A stretch of 64,000 nt of DNA from assembly GCA_024734555.1 (NCBI GenBank), contig JANPWX010000480.1, forward strand, positions 4,092,671 to 4,156,670, in the 5' to 3' direction. A program made the translations under genes and the position numbers. Shown piece after piece: positions 47,441 through 60,098 of the stretch; position 1 is the stretch's first letter; each line of letters opens with the position of its first letter. The notes beneath the pieces were generated by a model that was not told where the DNA came from, searched no databases, and saw only the letters and a program-made list of their open reading frames with translations. The DNA is from Trochalopteron elliotii. Taxonomy: Eukaryota; Chordata; Aves; Passeriformes; Leiothrichidae.

Positions 47441-48655
47441 CTGTTAAGAAATGTTCATTACAGGACAAATTTCAAGGCAAATTTGTCCATGCCTGAATTT
47501 CCAGGGCATCACTTCAGCATGAGATAACCGGGGGCAGTATATGACTGGATAACAGTGTAAAACTGGAGTAAGTTGTTCTGCCATAATAGAAATCATTCTT
47601 TTGTAAAAGAAATAAGTGGAGGAAGGACCAAAGGAAGGAATTTTTACACCTACACCCCTTGGACAGGCTGTGCTCACTCACAGGGAGGGATTTGCCATCA
47701 GAAACATTTCAGCTGGAGTTTGTGCAGGTGCTGCTTCTCTTCCATATTGTCCAAGCTACCAGTGAAATCTGGATATCATTCCATCCATTTTTTACAGAAA
47801 TCTCTACATTAAGCCTGACTATTTGCTTGTAACAGGATGAATTTAATTGTTTCAGCACAAATCTCAGAAAAAATGGTATTATTTTTAAAAAGTGTTTGAT
47901 CTTCTACCCATTTTTTTCAGAAGATCATGCATACAGAATTAATATTGCTCTAATTAAACAAGCATATGAACTCCTACTTCCTGAAACAAGATTTCCAAAC
48001 TTTATATCAAATATTACCATCCCATAAGCTGAGATTCTCCATATTTTAATTTCCAATGGATGCCTTTGGTCTCCATGGAAACTGATCCAAGGAGGTTTGA
48101 AATGTTACATATTATTTAATAGACCTTACATTCACATAAATGTTGCCAGAAGATCTGTCATATCTACTCAAGTGTAAAGAACCCAGAGAGTTAAGAAAAG
48201 GAATACATTAAATTGAAACTCACTGTAGCCCATCACTGTTAACACCACTGGCCTTCAAAGATTTTCAATGAGGCTCCTGAGAACAATCTTGAAAAATCAA
48301 TAATCTCATCAGAAAATGCACCAATTATTACAGTCAACAAGCTCATAATAAATCATCATATTCTATAATCATGCCATTGAAGTTTAGATAGACTTTCAAC
48401 AATTAATGCTTCATTTGTCAGTCAAAATTCAAAAGTTTACTGGGAATAATGAGGCTATTCTATGATTTCTAACACAAATTATACACTTAAAATCTATAAA
48501 GATACTTTGGTGATAAAGGAAATAAAAGTACATGACAGTTAGCTGATACTCTTATTCCTTCAGTTTTCACAAAATAGAGCATTCCATAACCAAACTGATA
48601 GTTACAAGTTGGTTTAAAGGAAAAACAACATTATGCAACTACATTTAAAATTATG
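47441..48655. other. unique noncoding DNA
   Basis: No gene or repeat was recognised. The sequence is AT-rich with only short frames. Confidence 0.6.
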
Positions 48656-49237
48656 CTAAAGATAATAATTGAAACTGTTCAAGACATTTAACCATTTGTT
48701 TTTTTTTCTGGATTTAAAAACCACTTCTAGTGAAAACTTGGTGATTATGGCACCAATTGTTATATGAGGGTCGGCTTGTTTGACAACAGACATTTTATCA
48801 TGAGAATTAGAGGGGTGAACCCATGCAAGTGAATTGTTTGTGGACAATTGTCTGTGATTTTTTGGAGAGCTCCCAGGTCCTGTCCTGTGTGGGAAGTGCC
48901 CCTGTACATGTGCAGCACATCCAGGGACCTGTGAGAGCACCAGTGACCCCTGACCGGCCCTGTCAGCCCCTCTGCAAACCTCTGTCACCACTGAAGGGTA
49001 AAAATGTGAAAATAAGGGTGCTGTCAGTGAAAAACCCATGCCTTTCCTCAGCTGAGCTACACTGGGGTCAAGGAAATTGTCAGGGGGAAAGCCCACCCTG
49101 CTGTCAGTGGGAGAGTTAAAGGAGGTCCTGTCAAAGCCTTTAATGAAAGGCTGAGGAAATGCAAAGCAGCTTCCTTTCACTGCAGCACAAAGAATGGCAC
49201 AAATTGATCTTCTTTTCATGGAAATGGAAAATGGCAA
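48656..49237 (-). other. longest open frame in the window, 193 codons, no gene call
   Basis: This is the longest ATG-to-stop frame in the window. The protein would be basic and proline/serine-containing, with no signal peptide, clear membrane segment or domain that I recognise. The middle of the frame (about 48860-49140) is visibly GC-richer than its surroundings, which lowers the rate of chance stop codons, and a 98-codon frame runs on the opposite strand across 48823-49119. No exon structure, promoter or poly(A) context can be tied to it. A chance frame, a piece of a noncoding transcript or an eroded mobile element are all more likely than a conserved gene. Confidence 0.12.
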
Positions 49238-49908
49238 GTAAAGTGTTTTACCTGCCTCACTTTTAAATATTGATACCTAAAAGAATTTTAAAGGTCGCGC
49301 AGACTTGTTTCAAGATCGCCTTTGAGAACATTTCTTCCCAAAGAACCAGAGATGGTGTAAGCATATTGAAATTGGTGCTTTAGTGGGGAGAGAGAAATGA
49401 AAGAATATCTCAAGCAAAAGAGAAAGGTTTAAAGAAATTAAAGGTTTAAAGAAATGCCTGGTCAGGGAAGCGCCCACACACTGCAGTGTGCACAATCTCA
49501 ATTGCAATTAGCACTGAAAACAGTAGCAGAGGAGTGTTTTGAGCTCTGGGTGTTCATGGAAGATCCTTGGCAGATAATTGTGCTGAAGCTCTTTTCTCTC
49601 TTTCTGCTGCATGAGTCTTCTCCTTAGCAATAAAACTCTGCCTGCAGCCTCACCCAAAGTGAGAGCTTGCCTGCTGTACCTCTAGTCTTGACTCGAAAAC
49701 AGAGGGGTGGGTTTGTGTCCAGATGTCTGGATAGTGCATGGGACACTTTGGTCCCCTTTCTCCTCAAGCTGGGAAGTCCTGCTTATGGAAAAGTTGTGGC
49801 CCAGAGCATTTTATTAAGGACACTTTCTTCCCATGTCTTTAGGAGTATATTCCTTGTGCTTGCAGGGAGGGAAGACTGTGAGGCAGGAGAGCATTCCTAA
49901 CAGAGAAC
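49238..49908. other. noncoding DNA with a possible older LTR end
   Basis: This holds a 17-bp tandem pair (49424-49457) and, at about 49628, an AATAAA followed by CTCTGCCTGCAGCC, which resembles the polyadenylation region and U5 of a retroviral LTR. No TG...CA ends or target duplication could be set, so no element is called. No gene was seen. Confidence 0.5.
49424..49457. repeat. 17-bp tandem pair
   Basis: AAGGTTTAAAGAAATTA (49424-49440) is followed directly by AAGGTTTAAAGAAATGC (49441-49457). Confidence 0.9.
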
Positions 49909-50247
49909 TGTGGGCCTGATATTTCTGGGCCTGAGAAATTTTAGCCTGCTAGCAGTTGCTAACTTTTTCCCCAAGGAAAAATTTCGCAAGAAAGTTTCTT
50001 CTCAAAACAATCTTGGCAAACAACTCTCCTTTCTCCAAACAATCTTTCTCCAGGTGGTGTTTGGCTGTTTCTCTGGTTTAACCAATGGATTAGAAAGGTG
50101 TTGTTCCTAGTCACCAACCCTGTTAAATCTGTATGGAACACCTTAAAAAAGGTAGTAAGAATCAAACAATAAAAGCCTTTTTTCTATGCTCTTTGCCTTC
50201 TGAAATATTTGAAGTCTTTCATCTTTCTTTCATGTCCTACAGCAACA
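49909..50247 (+). mobile_element. solo LTR of an endogenous retrovirus
   Basis: This 339-bp element begins TGTGGG and ends GTCCTACAGCAACA, which matches the end of the LTR at 7955-8239 at 13 of 14 positions. An AATAAA signal lies at 50168-50173, about 75 bp before the end, as expected for the R-U5 region. The flanks GAGAAC (49903-49908) and GGGAAC (50248-50253) form a 6-bp target duplication with one mismatch, again suiting a class II (ERVK-like) retrovirus. No clear TATA box is visible; the nearest AT-rich word is TTAAAAAA at about 50143. There are no adjacent coding remnants, so it is taken as a solo LTR. Frames inside it are not genes. Confidence 0.8.
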
Positions 50248-50253
50248 GGGAAC

Positions 50254-51938
50254 TGCAGACACAGACCCTCTTTGGTACTTTGCCCAAGTCCCCATCTTTG
50301 GGGAGAGACCCTCATTTGATGCAGCTTTCCTTAGAGCATGGGTACTGCAGATATTTCTCTTATAATTTAACATTTAGAAAGCATTTCTTTCCCTCCTTTA
50401 CTGGCTGGCACTAGTGCTGCAGTGAGGACAAGGTAATATTCACCTTAATTACAGCAAAGCACTACAATAACAGCAGCACCCACTAAGGAGTCAATATACC
50501 TGTGAGACTGATCCTTAGCTTTGCACAGTGCTTAAAAACATTAATTGCAGTGAGAAGTTCAGCAGAGAAGACTTGTCTGGGATTAATGACTGACTGGGTT
50601 AATGGCCTGCAACTCCGTTGTTATTGCTTAATAATGATGCTTAACATTCATGTAGTTCCTTTCTTTAAAGGATCTTAAATATTAAGTATCAGTTTTCATT
50701 CAGTTCATTTATATCCCAAGTATCCCAAAGTGGCAGTAGAAAGCTGTGGGCAAGGGTAATACTGATTATGTACTTAGCAATGGTGCAGAGGTTTGAAAAT
50801 GAGTTTAGCAGCACTGATGAGAGATGTACTCTCTGCACAGGAACTACTGCAGTGGGTTAACAAACCCACATATTTCTTTTACCAGCCCACTCAGAAGGGA
50901 GGACAAAGTAAACAACAGTCCAAGCACAGCAGACTCCTGAAGATTCTTTTTCAATATTTCACCGCCCTTGCAAACACCTTCATATGAAATTATTATTATT
51001 ATTATTATTATTGTCTTAAGCAAGCTATTGCAGGGATGACCAGATCCTCACCAACTGGAGTGCAGTCATCTTTTTTGGCTGAGTGATAGATATCCTCAAC
51101 CTCAGCCTCATAATAAAGAATTTGGCAAGAATAGTGAAAAAATCATCTATTCACATCTTTGGACATCATTCGTAGCAATAAATGCTTTATCATTTAAAAG
51201 CATTAAAAGCATATCAAGAATCAAATATTAATTATTCCACATTTTACACCATCTGTGGAATTAGAGTTACTACACCAAAGATGATATGTCCCAGAAAAGT
51301 GTTTTGAGTTCACAATAATCCCTGGTTGTGCATGTCACAGCCAGATGTCCTAAAGCTAAACTGTGACATGAGGGAACTCAGTATTGTAATGAGGAAACAA
51401 TAATTTAAATGAAAAGACTGGCTTTAATAATGGCCTAGGTCAAATTTTTCTTTGTCTTTATACTTCACTATAGATTATATTACATTTGCATTATTCTCAC
51501 ACAGGCCCAGCATACAACATGTGTTTAATACATTGTCAACCTCCATCACTCAAATTTTCTGAAAATACTAATGTGGCATTTAATCTTGGATACAGTTTGA
51601 CACAAAAATCTTTGAACCTGAAAATGCAGAAAAACTTCTGGTGACTCCAGTGAGCACTTAGCACTTTAGCCCAGCCAAAGTTGGGTTTTCTCTCAACACT
51701 TCAGGCTACAATTACATTTGGGGTTGCAGTATTGCCTGGAAAAGAGATTTGAATCTCCAAATCTTCCCAATATCAGGTTAGGAAATAGACCAGAGAAGAA
51801 AAATCCCTTCTCCATGAAGAACAATGCTGGTAAAAATTAATATTCTTGAAAGAAAACTTTAATGATCTGATTTTTAAGAGTGGGTTTGAGAATGTTTGTT
51901 TTTCTCAGTGGGAAGTGTGTATGAACTAAAACAACATG
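50254..51938. other. unique noncoding DNA
   Basis: No gene was recognised. A short (ATT)n microsatellite lies at 50989-51012. Confidence 0.6.
50989..51012. repeat. (ATT)n microsatellite
   Basis: About eight ATT units. Confidence 0.9.
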
Positions 51939-52048
51939 AAGCTGTCATCAGGGAGGTTTAGGGTGGATATTAGGGTTGGATATTTGGGTTGGATATTCGG
52001 AAAAGGTTTTTCACCCAGAGCATGGCTGGGAACTGGAACAGCTGAGGT
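51939..52048 (+). mobile_element. CR1 LINE fragment with internal tandem expansion
   Basis: The order AGCTGTCATCAGGGAGGTTTAG, GGATATTAGG, AAAAGGTTTTTCACCCAGAG and GGGAACTGGAACAGCTG (these are discontinuous landmarks) matches the 3' region of CR1, the same part as about 9510-9590 in the other copy. GGTTGGATATT, present once in CR1, occurs three times in succession here (about 51962-51998) with a period of about 14 bp. The fragment stops before the CTGCCCAGG block and lacks the CR1 3' end, so it is an old internal remnant. Confidence 0.8.
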
Positions 52049-53649
52049 TTCTCATTTTTTCACTCTGTCGCTTTTACCAACACCATGCAGACTACAGAAA
52101 CACAAAAAAGCATTAAATAACATTCTCTGAATTCGACTGGAAGAAATTTTCCAGTGTTTTTAATGCAGAATGTTTCAGAAAGGTTTTGAAAAGGGAAAAA
52201 ACACTTGATCTTTCAAAAAAATTTGAAAAAAACCCCAAACCATTCTGCTTTTAAAGTGTATTTCTGAAGGTAATAACTCCTAAGTGCAGCCAGTAGGATA
52301 GCTTTTTTTATATATAGGAAGATAACAAAGTTTTAAATAATCAATTGTAGAAATCTTCTGGGAAGATCTAATTTCAAAATGTAATTCTCCCAGACTAGGC
52401 TCGGTAACTCACTATATATCACCACAGATCCCATCTTTATTGACTGAGATGGGAAGCCTGCAGGGCTTGTTAAAAATCTATTTAAGAGCTTCAGCTTTAG
52501 CATTTGGTAGAAGCAACCTGACAACAGCTAACCTGAAGAATTTCATCTATGCAAATAAAAAAATTCAATGAAGGTCCAGAATTTAAAACAGGAACTCAAT
52601 TTTTTTTTTTTAATCCTCTTGGCCACAGCATAAAATGCAACATATCAACATATTTTCAGCATTTGGTTTTTTTTTTCCTGAAAGTTTACTCCAAAATATA
52701 GTCTGTTCAGTGGGGTAATTTTGTGAGTGGATAATCGTCAGTCTTGCCAAACATTTCCACCATGAGCCTTCCCCAAAGGTTCACATTAGTAGGAACAGCT
52801 GCACCACCTTTCTAGGACAGGTTGTAACAGATGCATCACAGTTTCCATTAATTACACAGAGTAAAAACAGTTTTATATTTTTGGGTCCTGGTTCAACATT
52901 TAAAGGTAACACACAAGATACTGCTGAATAAACACTCCATTCCAGATATGTTTAGATTACTTTGTTTGTTTCTGGTGTTTGGGGTTTTTTAGGTATCTAT
53001 TTGTACCAAATATTGACAGAGTTTAGCATAGCTTGAGATTCCATATTTTTTGTTGATTCCAGAATATTTAGGCAGGCATAATGAAATCTAAGCAATCCAG
53101 ACTTTAGTCTCAAGTCCAAAAGCTCCTTCTTTCTAAACATTAAAAATGTGCAGGCCTCAAGAGTCTGCCAAGGATTCCCCTGGTAAACAGATTCCATATT
53201 ACAAAAACTGCCTGGGCTCAGCCTGTGATACCCTGGGATTTTACTTGTTCCAAAGGAAGGAATCAGGATCAGAATCAAACACTAAGAAGGAACATTTCCT
53301 TCTCCTTGTTATTAACCATCACAAGCCAGACCTGCTTTTGAACATTGCTATCCAAGACTTTGTTCCTTATTTATTTGTTGGAGGACTGCTACATAGTTTT
53401 TGCCCATTTTGTGTTTTCCATTCCCTTGGACTCAAGGCCACAGATATAAAACCTGTGTCAGAATTAGGGTTCCACTCCTCCCTATGCAAGTGAGATCAAG
53501 AAAAAGAGATCGTTTATGACCAAGAGGTGATGTTTCAGCCATGAAAGTGGATTGACCCTGAAGTTTATGGAGAGCAATTGTTTTTGGGGAGCTAAGAAAT
53601 CCCACAGGACAATATAAACACCAGCACTGCCCAAAGCACAAGCTGACAT
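52049..53649. other. unique noncoding DNA
   Basis: No gene was recognised. T runs occur near 52600 and 52670. A 115-codon plus-strand frame (53146-53493) overlaps minus-strand frames and has no recognisable domain. Confidence 0.6.
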
Positions 53650-54125
53650 TGTTAGTGTGGAAACATAAAATCACAGAATATTATATGCAGGTGCTTTTAT
53701 TGAAGAGCTCTGGGAATCAGGGGTACAGACCCAAATCTGACTCCAACATGGATTTGAGATGGACGTGTTTTTATACCCTTTCATTATACAACTATATATA
53801 TTAATTATTAAACCCATATTGTTCTATTGTATACATTGATCTTATCCAAGCATGAATTCTTGTCGTTTCCATCAGGCCCCCCAAACATTGTTTCTCATGA
53901 TTCTTGTTTAAGGTAATAATCACATTCCATCGCCAAACAATCATTACAATTAACAATCACATCATTTATCATATGATGATTAGGCAGGTGCAGTTTCACA
54001 TGATCGAGTAAAGACAAAACCCAACCCTTGTTTCCAGGGCCTACCCAGCCCTGGTTCCCTTTCCCAGGCCTGTCCAGGCCCAGCCTTTGTTTCCACCTCC
54101 CCTGAATGTATTGTATACAGTTCCC
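53650..54125 (-). mobile_element. probable LTR, minus strand, boundaries uncertain
   Basis: On the minus strand a GGGTATAAAAA promoter box (plus-strand TTTTTATA at 53768-53776) is followed about 70 bp later by AATAAAA (plus-strand TTTATT at 53696-53701) and about 45 bp of U5-like sequence ending near TAACA. Upstream on that strand is about 350 bp of U3-like sequence with GC-rich patches (GGCCTGG, CCAGGGCTGGG) next to AT-rich segments. The order TATA, AATAAA, CA end is that of a retroviral LTR of roughly 470 bp. I found no matching target duplication, so the ends are approximate: the left end is set at TGTTAG and the right end lies near TTGTATACAG. Confidence 0.6.
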
Positions 54126-57100
54126 ATGATTTTTAGAAATATTTTAACCCTGTGCTATCCACATGAGCTCCCTTGGGCAGCAGGGAATGGAGCCAGAACA
54201 CACAGCAGCAGATTTTGGTTTCATTCACTGATCAGGGGTACCTCGAGTAAGGTTATTATTAGAGAAGAGGAATGAGAAAAGCATCATAGGACTAAAAATA
54301 ATGACTCCATGTATCTGGGAAATTGATTAATGCTCCTGAACCAGCCCCTTTCACAGCACCAGAAGAAATAATGAAAAATGTAAGAGTATTTTTAGGAGCA
54401 GTGGAATGATAATGTATGCAGGGGAGAATGACTCTGATGCTCATATCAAACAGCTGCCTGACTGTGCACACAGTTCTGAGGGTGCACAACAGCCATTGGC
54501 AGCACATGCTTTATTTTCCAAATTGAATTTCAGGAGAGAGACACTAAAGCTTTTTTTTTTCTTCCTTCTCTCCTGCTTCCAGAAAGACAGCTTGAGTGAA
54601 ATGTAATTTAACATGCAGGAATTCTGGACACCTGTAATTATTTGGGGAGAAGGTATTCAATGGCTGGGGGTTTGGAGTATGAGCAGAAGCCAGGAAAGAA
54701 AATAAGAAATGCTAGGGAAAAGCAGCATAGCAAATAGACTGAAATCCTATTAAATACTCAGACTTGAGGAGGAAATAAGCATGAGAAATACGCAGCTGGA
54801 ACAGAGCAGAAAAACAGCTTCTTGCATATATTTCTCACAACTAATACTCCAATAGATTTCATGGGGTTTAGATCAGGCTTCCAAGAATGGAAGATATGAA
54901 TGAGAAGGCAAATAAGAAGGAACTGGGAAAAGAAATCTAGTAAAGAAGGAATAAAGTCTCAATTTCATAAATTTTGATATTTTGGGAATCGTTTATTCAG
55001 CTTAAACTCAGTGTATATTGCACAATAACTTTTTTGAAGCTCTGACTGGCCTGTGAGAGCATCCAAAAAAAATTATATTTCAGTTAAATCTTAGTTAAAT
55101 ATAAAAAATATTTAAATGGTGAATATGAATGGCTGATGATGACGTGACTGATGATACAGGCTAAAAGATTGTTTTCAATAAGTGTCCTGCTAAAAGTTGT
55201 TTGAACACAGTTTTTCTGGTGAGGAGGAAAATAAAAAATACTAATATTCTGGGTACTGCTGACATAAATGAAAGGAAAGAAGCATAGCTGTCCCACTGAG
55301 GTTACTTTTGATAAATATATTTGACTACACCCCAGGCAGAGCAGCAGAGACAATTGCTTTTAACATTGAATCCCCTGATTCTTAGAACACTCAGATTAAC
55401 CAATTTCATCTCTGACAACTTATGCGGGGGGAAAAAATTATTGTTACATAAAATACAATGTCGTCATCCCCTGAATTTACACAGCTGTATTTTTAATTTT
55501 GACATAGGTAACCTTTAATCCGTCCCCCTTCATCTGAACACCCCAGGAGTGAAACTTATTCTATCTTACTTGATCACTTGGAGTTTAACTAAACAGATTT
55601 ATTAATAACTTGCTCTTTCCATTCCTTGGACAAGAACTTGCTTTAGATTCATGTCTTCTGCCAAATCTATTAAAATATGTATTTTTACTCTGAGCTCCTC
55701 TCTACTGAAACTTTATAAAAAATGTAATTATTTATTTTTAAATGTTTCAATATATCAGAGGCTTTAAACTATTTGCTTTAAATTTTAAATAGCAAATTCA
55801 ATCCTTGCAAAGGTGCTGAGTTTTGTGAAACTCCGTACCATTGTTTAAATTTTTGCTGAGGGGTTATAAAAAATAGTCAGCTTTTACTAGGATGTGCAGA
55901 GAGTATAAGAAGATTTCTGGTTAATATGCATTAAAAGTGGTATTGGCTCCAGGTTTGTAAATCCTCTGAGATAGTTACATTTTTACACAAGCATTTCTTT
56001 TGGCCATTTGAAAGGTGGTAGTATGCGAAAAAAATTACATTTGTTTGATGCTTTAACAATAAATAAATAAACTCTAATGATGATTGCAATTAAAACAAGG
56101 CATTCAAGCTCACAAACCCCTAAGGACAAATAAATTTAATGTGAATTAATGGTATTACTCATGTATTGATTGCAATTACTATGTTTGAGCTGTTTGTATG
56201 TTTGGGGCTTTTAATCTGATATTAATGTCCACAAGTCTGTCACAAAGCTGAGTGAAAGAATCTTCTTCCCTAACTCAAGCCATAAGGACTTAGACTCATC
56301 ATACCCCCAATTAAATAAAAAATCATGTCAGCCAACAAGGCAGCAAATGTCTGTTGAGCCCCCAGGATGGACAGACTGACTCCTTCATGCTTATTATTAT
56401 TACACACCTTTCTTGGAAAACCTGACTGGCATCTTCAGTATCTTAGTGCTGGAATTGCATCGAGTTTCTGTTATTAATGTGGATTCAAAAATTCTATTAA
56501 AGAAGTTAGCACTTCATTTGGTGAAAAAAAGGCAGGGCTCCTGCTTGGGCATGTGCATTGAGTCCACTGAAAGATGTTAAAACCAATTTGGTAACAGTAA
56601 TAACAGGGTATTTCTGCAATATTGCACAGGTAACAAGTAACTTGGTTTGAGACAGCATTTCTAAAGACTTTCTGAATATATTCAGCCAAACTTTTTCATG
56701 CCTCAAGTTGTTTTGGATTTGGCACCAAGTATAAGCTTGGCATTTGCTGACCCAAACACAAGCTGAAAATCAAGAGAAGTTAAGGAAGTCTGCCCTGGAG
56801 TAACTTGGTTTTAAAATTTCTGCAAAAGACAAAAAAAAAAAATGTTGTGTAATTATAGTTTTATAAAAATCTGAAATATTTTCAGTTAGGCTGAAAGGAA
56901 TCTTCAAGAAATCTGCTGAAGAGAATGAAATCCACTTAGAGATGATCAGTTTATGAAAGGAAGTTCTAAGGGTCAGGTGATTAGAGTGAGAAGGGTGTCA
57001 CTGCAGGAAGGAGCATCAGTGTGAGCTGGGCTCAGTATCAGAGGGACACGCCTTTTGTTATCTGATCCCTTGTATTTAACTACATTTCTTCAAATGCAGG

Positions 57101-59208
57101 GCATGGCTGAGTGAACAAAGATCTTGCCCAGCACAGTGAGCACACTTGGTTATGTGCAATCTGCTTTATGTGACCTCTGGAGTTGGATGGAGAGCCCCTA
57201 AGCACGAGAGACAAAATTAAATACTCTAAAGAAAATAAAAATAAAACAGCAGGGAACGAGGGTTCCACTGTCAGAACAATGCTGCAGCTGGGAGCTAAGA
57301 GAGGTACGATAGAGCAGGTTTGTGAACAGCCTCAAAAAAGAAGAATGCAATCTGCTGCTAGTGCACTGCAAAGCTGGGAGTCAGCATCTGACCTGTGCTG
57401 CTTCCTAGACAGTGCCGAGCCTTGAGCCAGGTCTAATTGCATTTCTTTCTGGTGAGGGTGAGCAGGAGAGGCTTTTCAGAGGATAATAAAAAATCATTTT
57501 AGGTTCAAAGGAGTAGCAGTGAATCCCTAGTTGTGGCGGGTTCCTTGCAATTGTGAGTTGAGAGATGTAAAATCTCCTCAGGGAAGAAAACAGAGAAGTC
57601 TTCAGAACCATCAGCTATCACACTCTATCCCAAAGCCATCACTCATGTCTCCCATGTAGCCCAAGGAAATCGTGGAGTACCTGGTGCTGGCAGTAAAGGA
57701 TTTGATTTGAGTGTTCGTGGCCAGTGTTATAATTTCTTTAATGGAACAATCTGTGATTTTCTATCTCTGTTTGGCATTTAGCCATTGCACAAGGGTCTAG
57801 CACAATTTTGCAAGTATGCACAACTTTTCTTCTGGCAGAGGATCTGTAATGCATCCTAATCTTACTGCCTACTTATTTACGTATTTTTATTAACAGTCTG
57901 ACACCTTTTTCAATTTAGAGGAAAAAAAAAAAGATGCTTTTGTATTTGGAGACACAAAAGAGTTTCAACACTCATATGAATGTTTGATGTTTGTGCTAAT
58001 GACTTGATAATTCTGGGCCCTCCAATTAAGCAATGACCTTAATATATTTATACATGAAAGAGAAGAGAACAGAAGGTGATAGGCAGTGTAGGAATCTCAG
58101 AGTCTCAGCTTTACACATCTTTTCTTTTCCCCATATAATACATTCTTAAGTGGATTTGAGAGTTGCTCAATTTCAAACTGAGGAAAAAAAAATTACAGTA
58201 GTTAAGCATAATTTATACCACAAAGTCAAGGAGACCACTGCATTGCAGCACTTATCCCTGAAGTCTTTGGGGAAAAAATGAGATTTTATTCCTTACAGCT
58301 TGAACTTTATGTCAGTGATCCTGAAGATGTTAATTGTGTGTTATGCCAGCAAAGTACTGCTAAGGTACTATTGGGGAATCAATATATGATTCCTAAAGAT
58401 TAACACAGAGAATACTATAAATATTTCTTTAGAAGTATTCCCAAAGAAAAGCTATGCATTTAAGTTAAAAAATATCCATTAAAAAAAAAAGTTGGCCATT
58501 TTGTAGACATTTTGTAATATGTAGGTGTTTCCTCTATAGAAATATTTTTGAAATACTATTCACAAGAATATCCTTTTTTTTTTAATGTCAACAAGATTAA
58601 TAAGATCAACAAGTCTGCTCCTGAAGGGACTTTGCCAGACTATCATGTTGAGCAGATGTTTTCAATCTGCACAACTACAATAAGAGTGTCTGTGACTTTG
58701 TGAGTTCTTTTCTCCACATTTTGCTAAATGCACTCCATTTCTGTGAAATTTCACATTGGTTCAACGTGTCATGATACATTTAAAGAAGGAATTAACCTTT
58801 CAAGAATGCTAATTACAATGCAAAAAGAAAGAATGATACTTCTGTAAAATCAATCATTGCAAATCAAACGAACAAAAATATGTGTAACAGAGGAAAATAT
58901 GTTTTCTTCGGAAGATTTGGAGCCTGCAACCATCAGGCTCCAAACCTCCCAAAATATGTACACTTGTCACTAAAGAGATCATTTACTGAGCCAGGACTGG
59001 TTATAATTGCACATTAGTTCTTTTTTGTCACATATTTAGTGATATTAATTTGACATTAATCAAACAAATGTGTCCTCTTCCCAATCTAGAAAAAAACCCT
59101 TTTTTTTCCCTTGCCACAGCCACATACTGTCCCTTCTCCTCCCTTTCCCCAATGGCACTATTTGACTTTTATAACTTGCAAATATTTCTTGCTCGAACGC
59201 TTTAATGG
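54126..59208. other. unique noncoding DNA
   Basis: No gene or clear transposon was recognised in about 5 kb. The sequence is AT-rich with short A and T runs (about 56830, 57928, 58482). Frames are below 90 codons, with no recognisable domains. Confidence 0.6.
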
Positions 59209-59423
59209 AACCAAAGGTCATTCCTAAGACTTCTAAAAGCCTCATTAATTCTGGGATTCTGTGAAAAATGGCAAGGTACTGTTCCAGGTTCAAAGGTCCC
59301 ACTTCTCTTTTTGCCATGCCAAAACTTGTTCTTCTTATCTTTGGGCACAACTACTGGCAGACAATTTTTTTCTCTTATTTTTAAGTGGATTCTTGTGTCT
59401 TGTCCTGTCACTGGGTGCCACTG
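59209..59423. mobile_element. possible eroded CR1 pieces in opposite orientations
   Basis: At 59385-59423 the minus strand reads CAGTGGCACCCAGTGACAGG then ACAAGA, close to a conserved CR1 block (CAGTGgtgCCCAGtGACAGG). At 59209-59263 the plus strand resembles a decayed CR1 3' end, with GACTTCTAAAAGCC and then ATTAATTCTGGGATTCTGTGA. The two lie in opposite orientations and the sequence between them is not recognisable. Three overlapping minus-strand frames (59060-59613) cross the region and are probably chance. This call rests on short matches. Confidence 0.3.
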
Positions 59424-60098
59424 AGGGAAATTCTCTGTGACACCTAAGTTGAGCCACTCTAAGTTTTCTAAGCATGCTGTCAGGTATTTCCTCACTTCCA
59501 TCTTTTGGTATTTGGAGAATATTGCTGTCAATTCCACTGTCACAGAAGCGTTTAATAAATATTCTGTTCATCTTTGAATCAGGTTTTTGAACCCTAAAGT
59601 GCCCAGAATTCAAGGAATGAGACCTGCTGGATACAAAGATGGTTTTATACTGCAGCCATGGCTGGTTTCTGCTCAGAAATATTTATAATATAATTCTGCT
59701 CAGAATATTTATATTTCTTCTCCATTTCCCAAATCCCATTTTATTTGTTAACAAACAATCCATCATCCATAATCTTTTGTGTGCATGTGGTTCTTAACTA
59801 TAAAACCCTGGACATTTGACTAACTCAATTTACTCACTCATTAGGGATTTTGGTTGCAATCAAGTTATTATACAAATGGAGTCTTTGCATACAGTTTTTA
59901 CCTGTTCTAGTATTATTTCATTGAAAGTGCCCTGCTGTTGCCTACAAAATTTCAGCATTTCAGAGACAAAAAATTCACAGCCAGCAATTTCAGAGATAAT
60001 TGACAGTCTCTTGCAGCTTTCACCACTGAAGATGTTGAATGTACATAATCAGAAACCTGAACATTAGCAAAGAAAAGAAACAGAAAATGTAAAAATCT
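59424..60098. other. unique noncoding DNA
   Basis: No gene or repeat was recognised. Confidence 0.6.

Noticed and set aside
47234..47527. Hydrophobic frame resembling a membrane protein
   Set aside because: It is the T/G tract read as phenylalanine, valine, cysteine and glycine.
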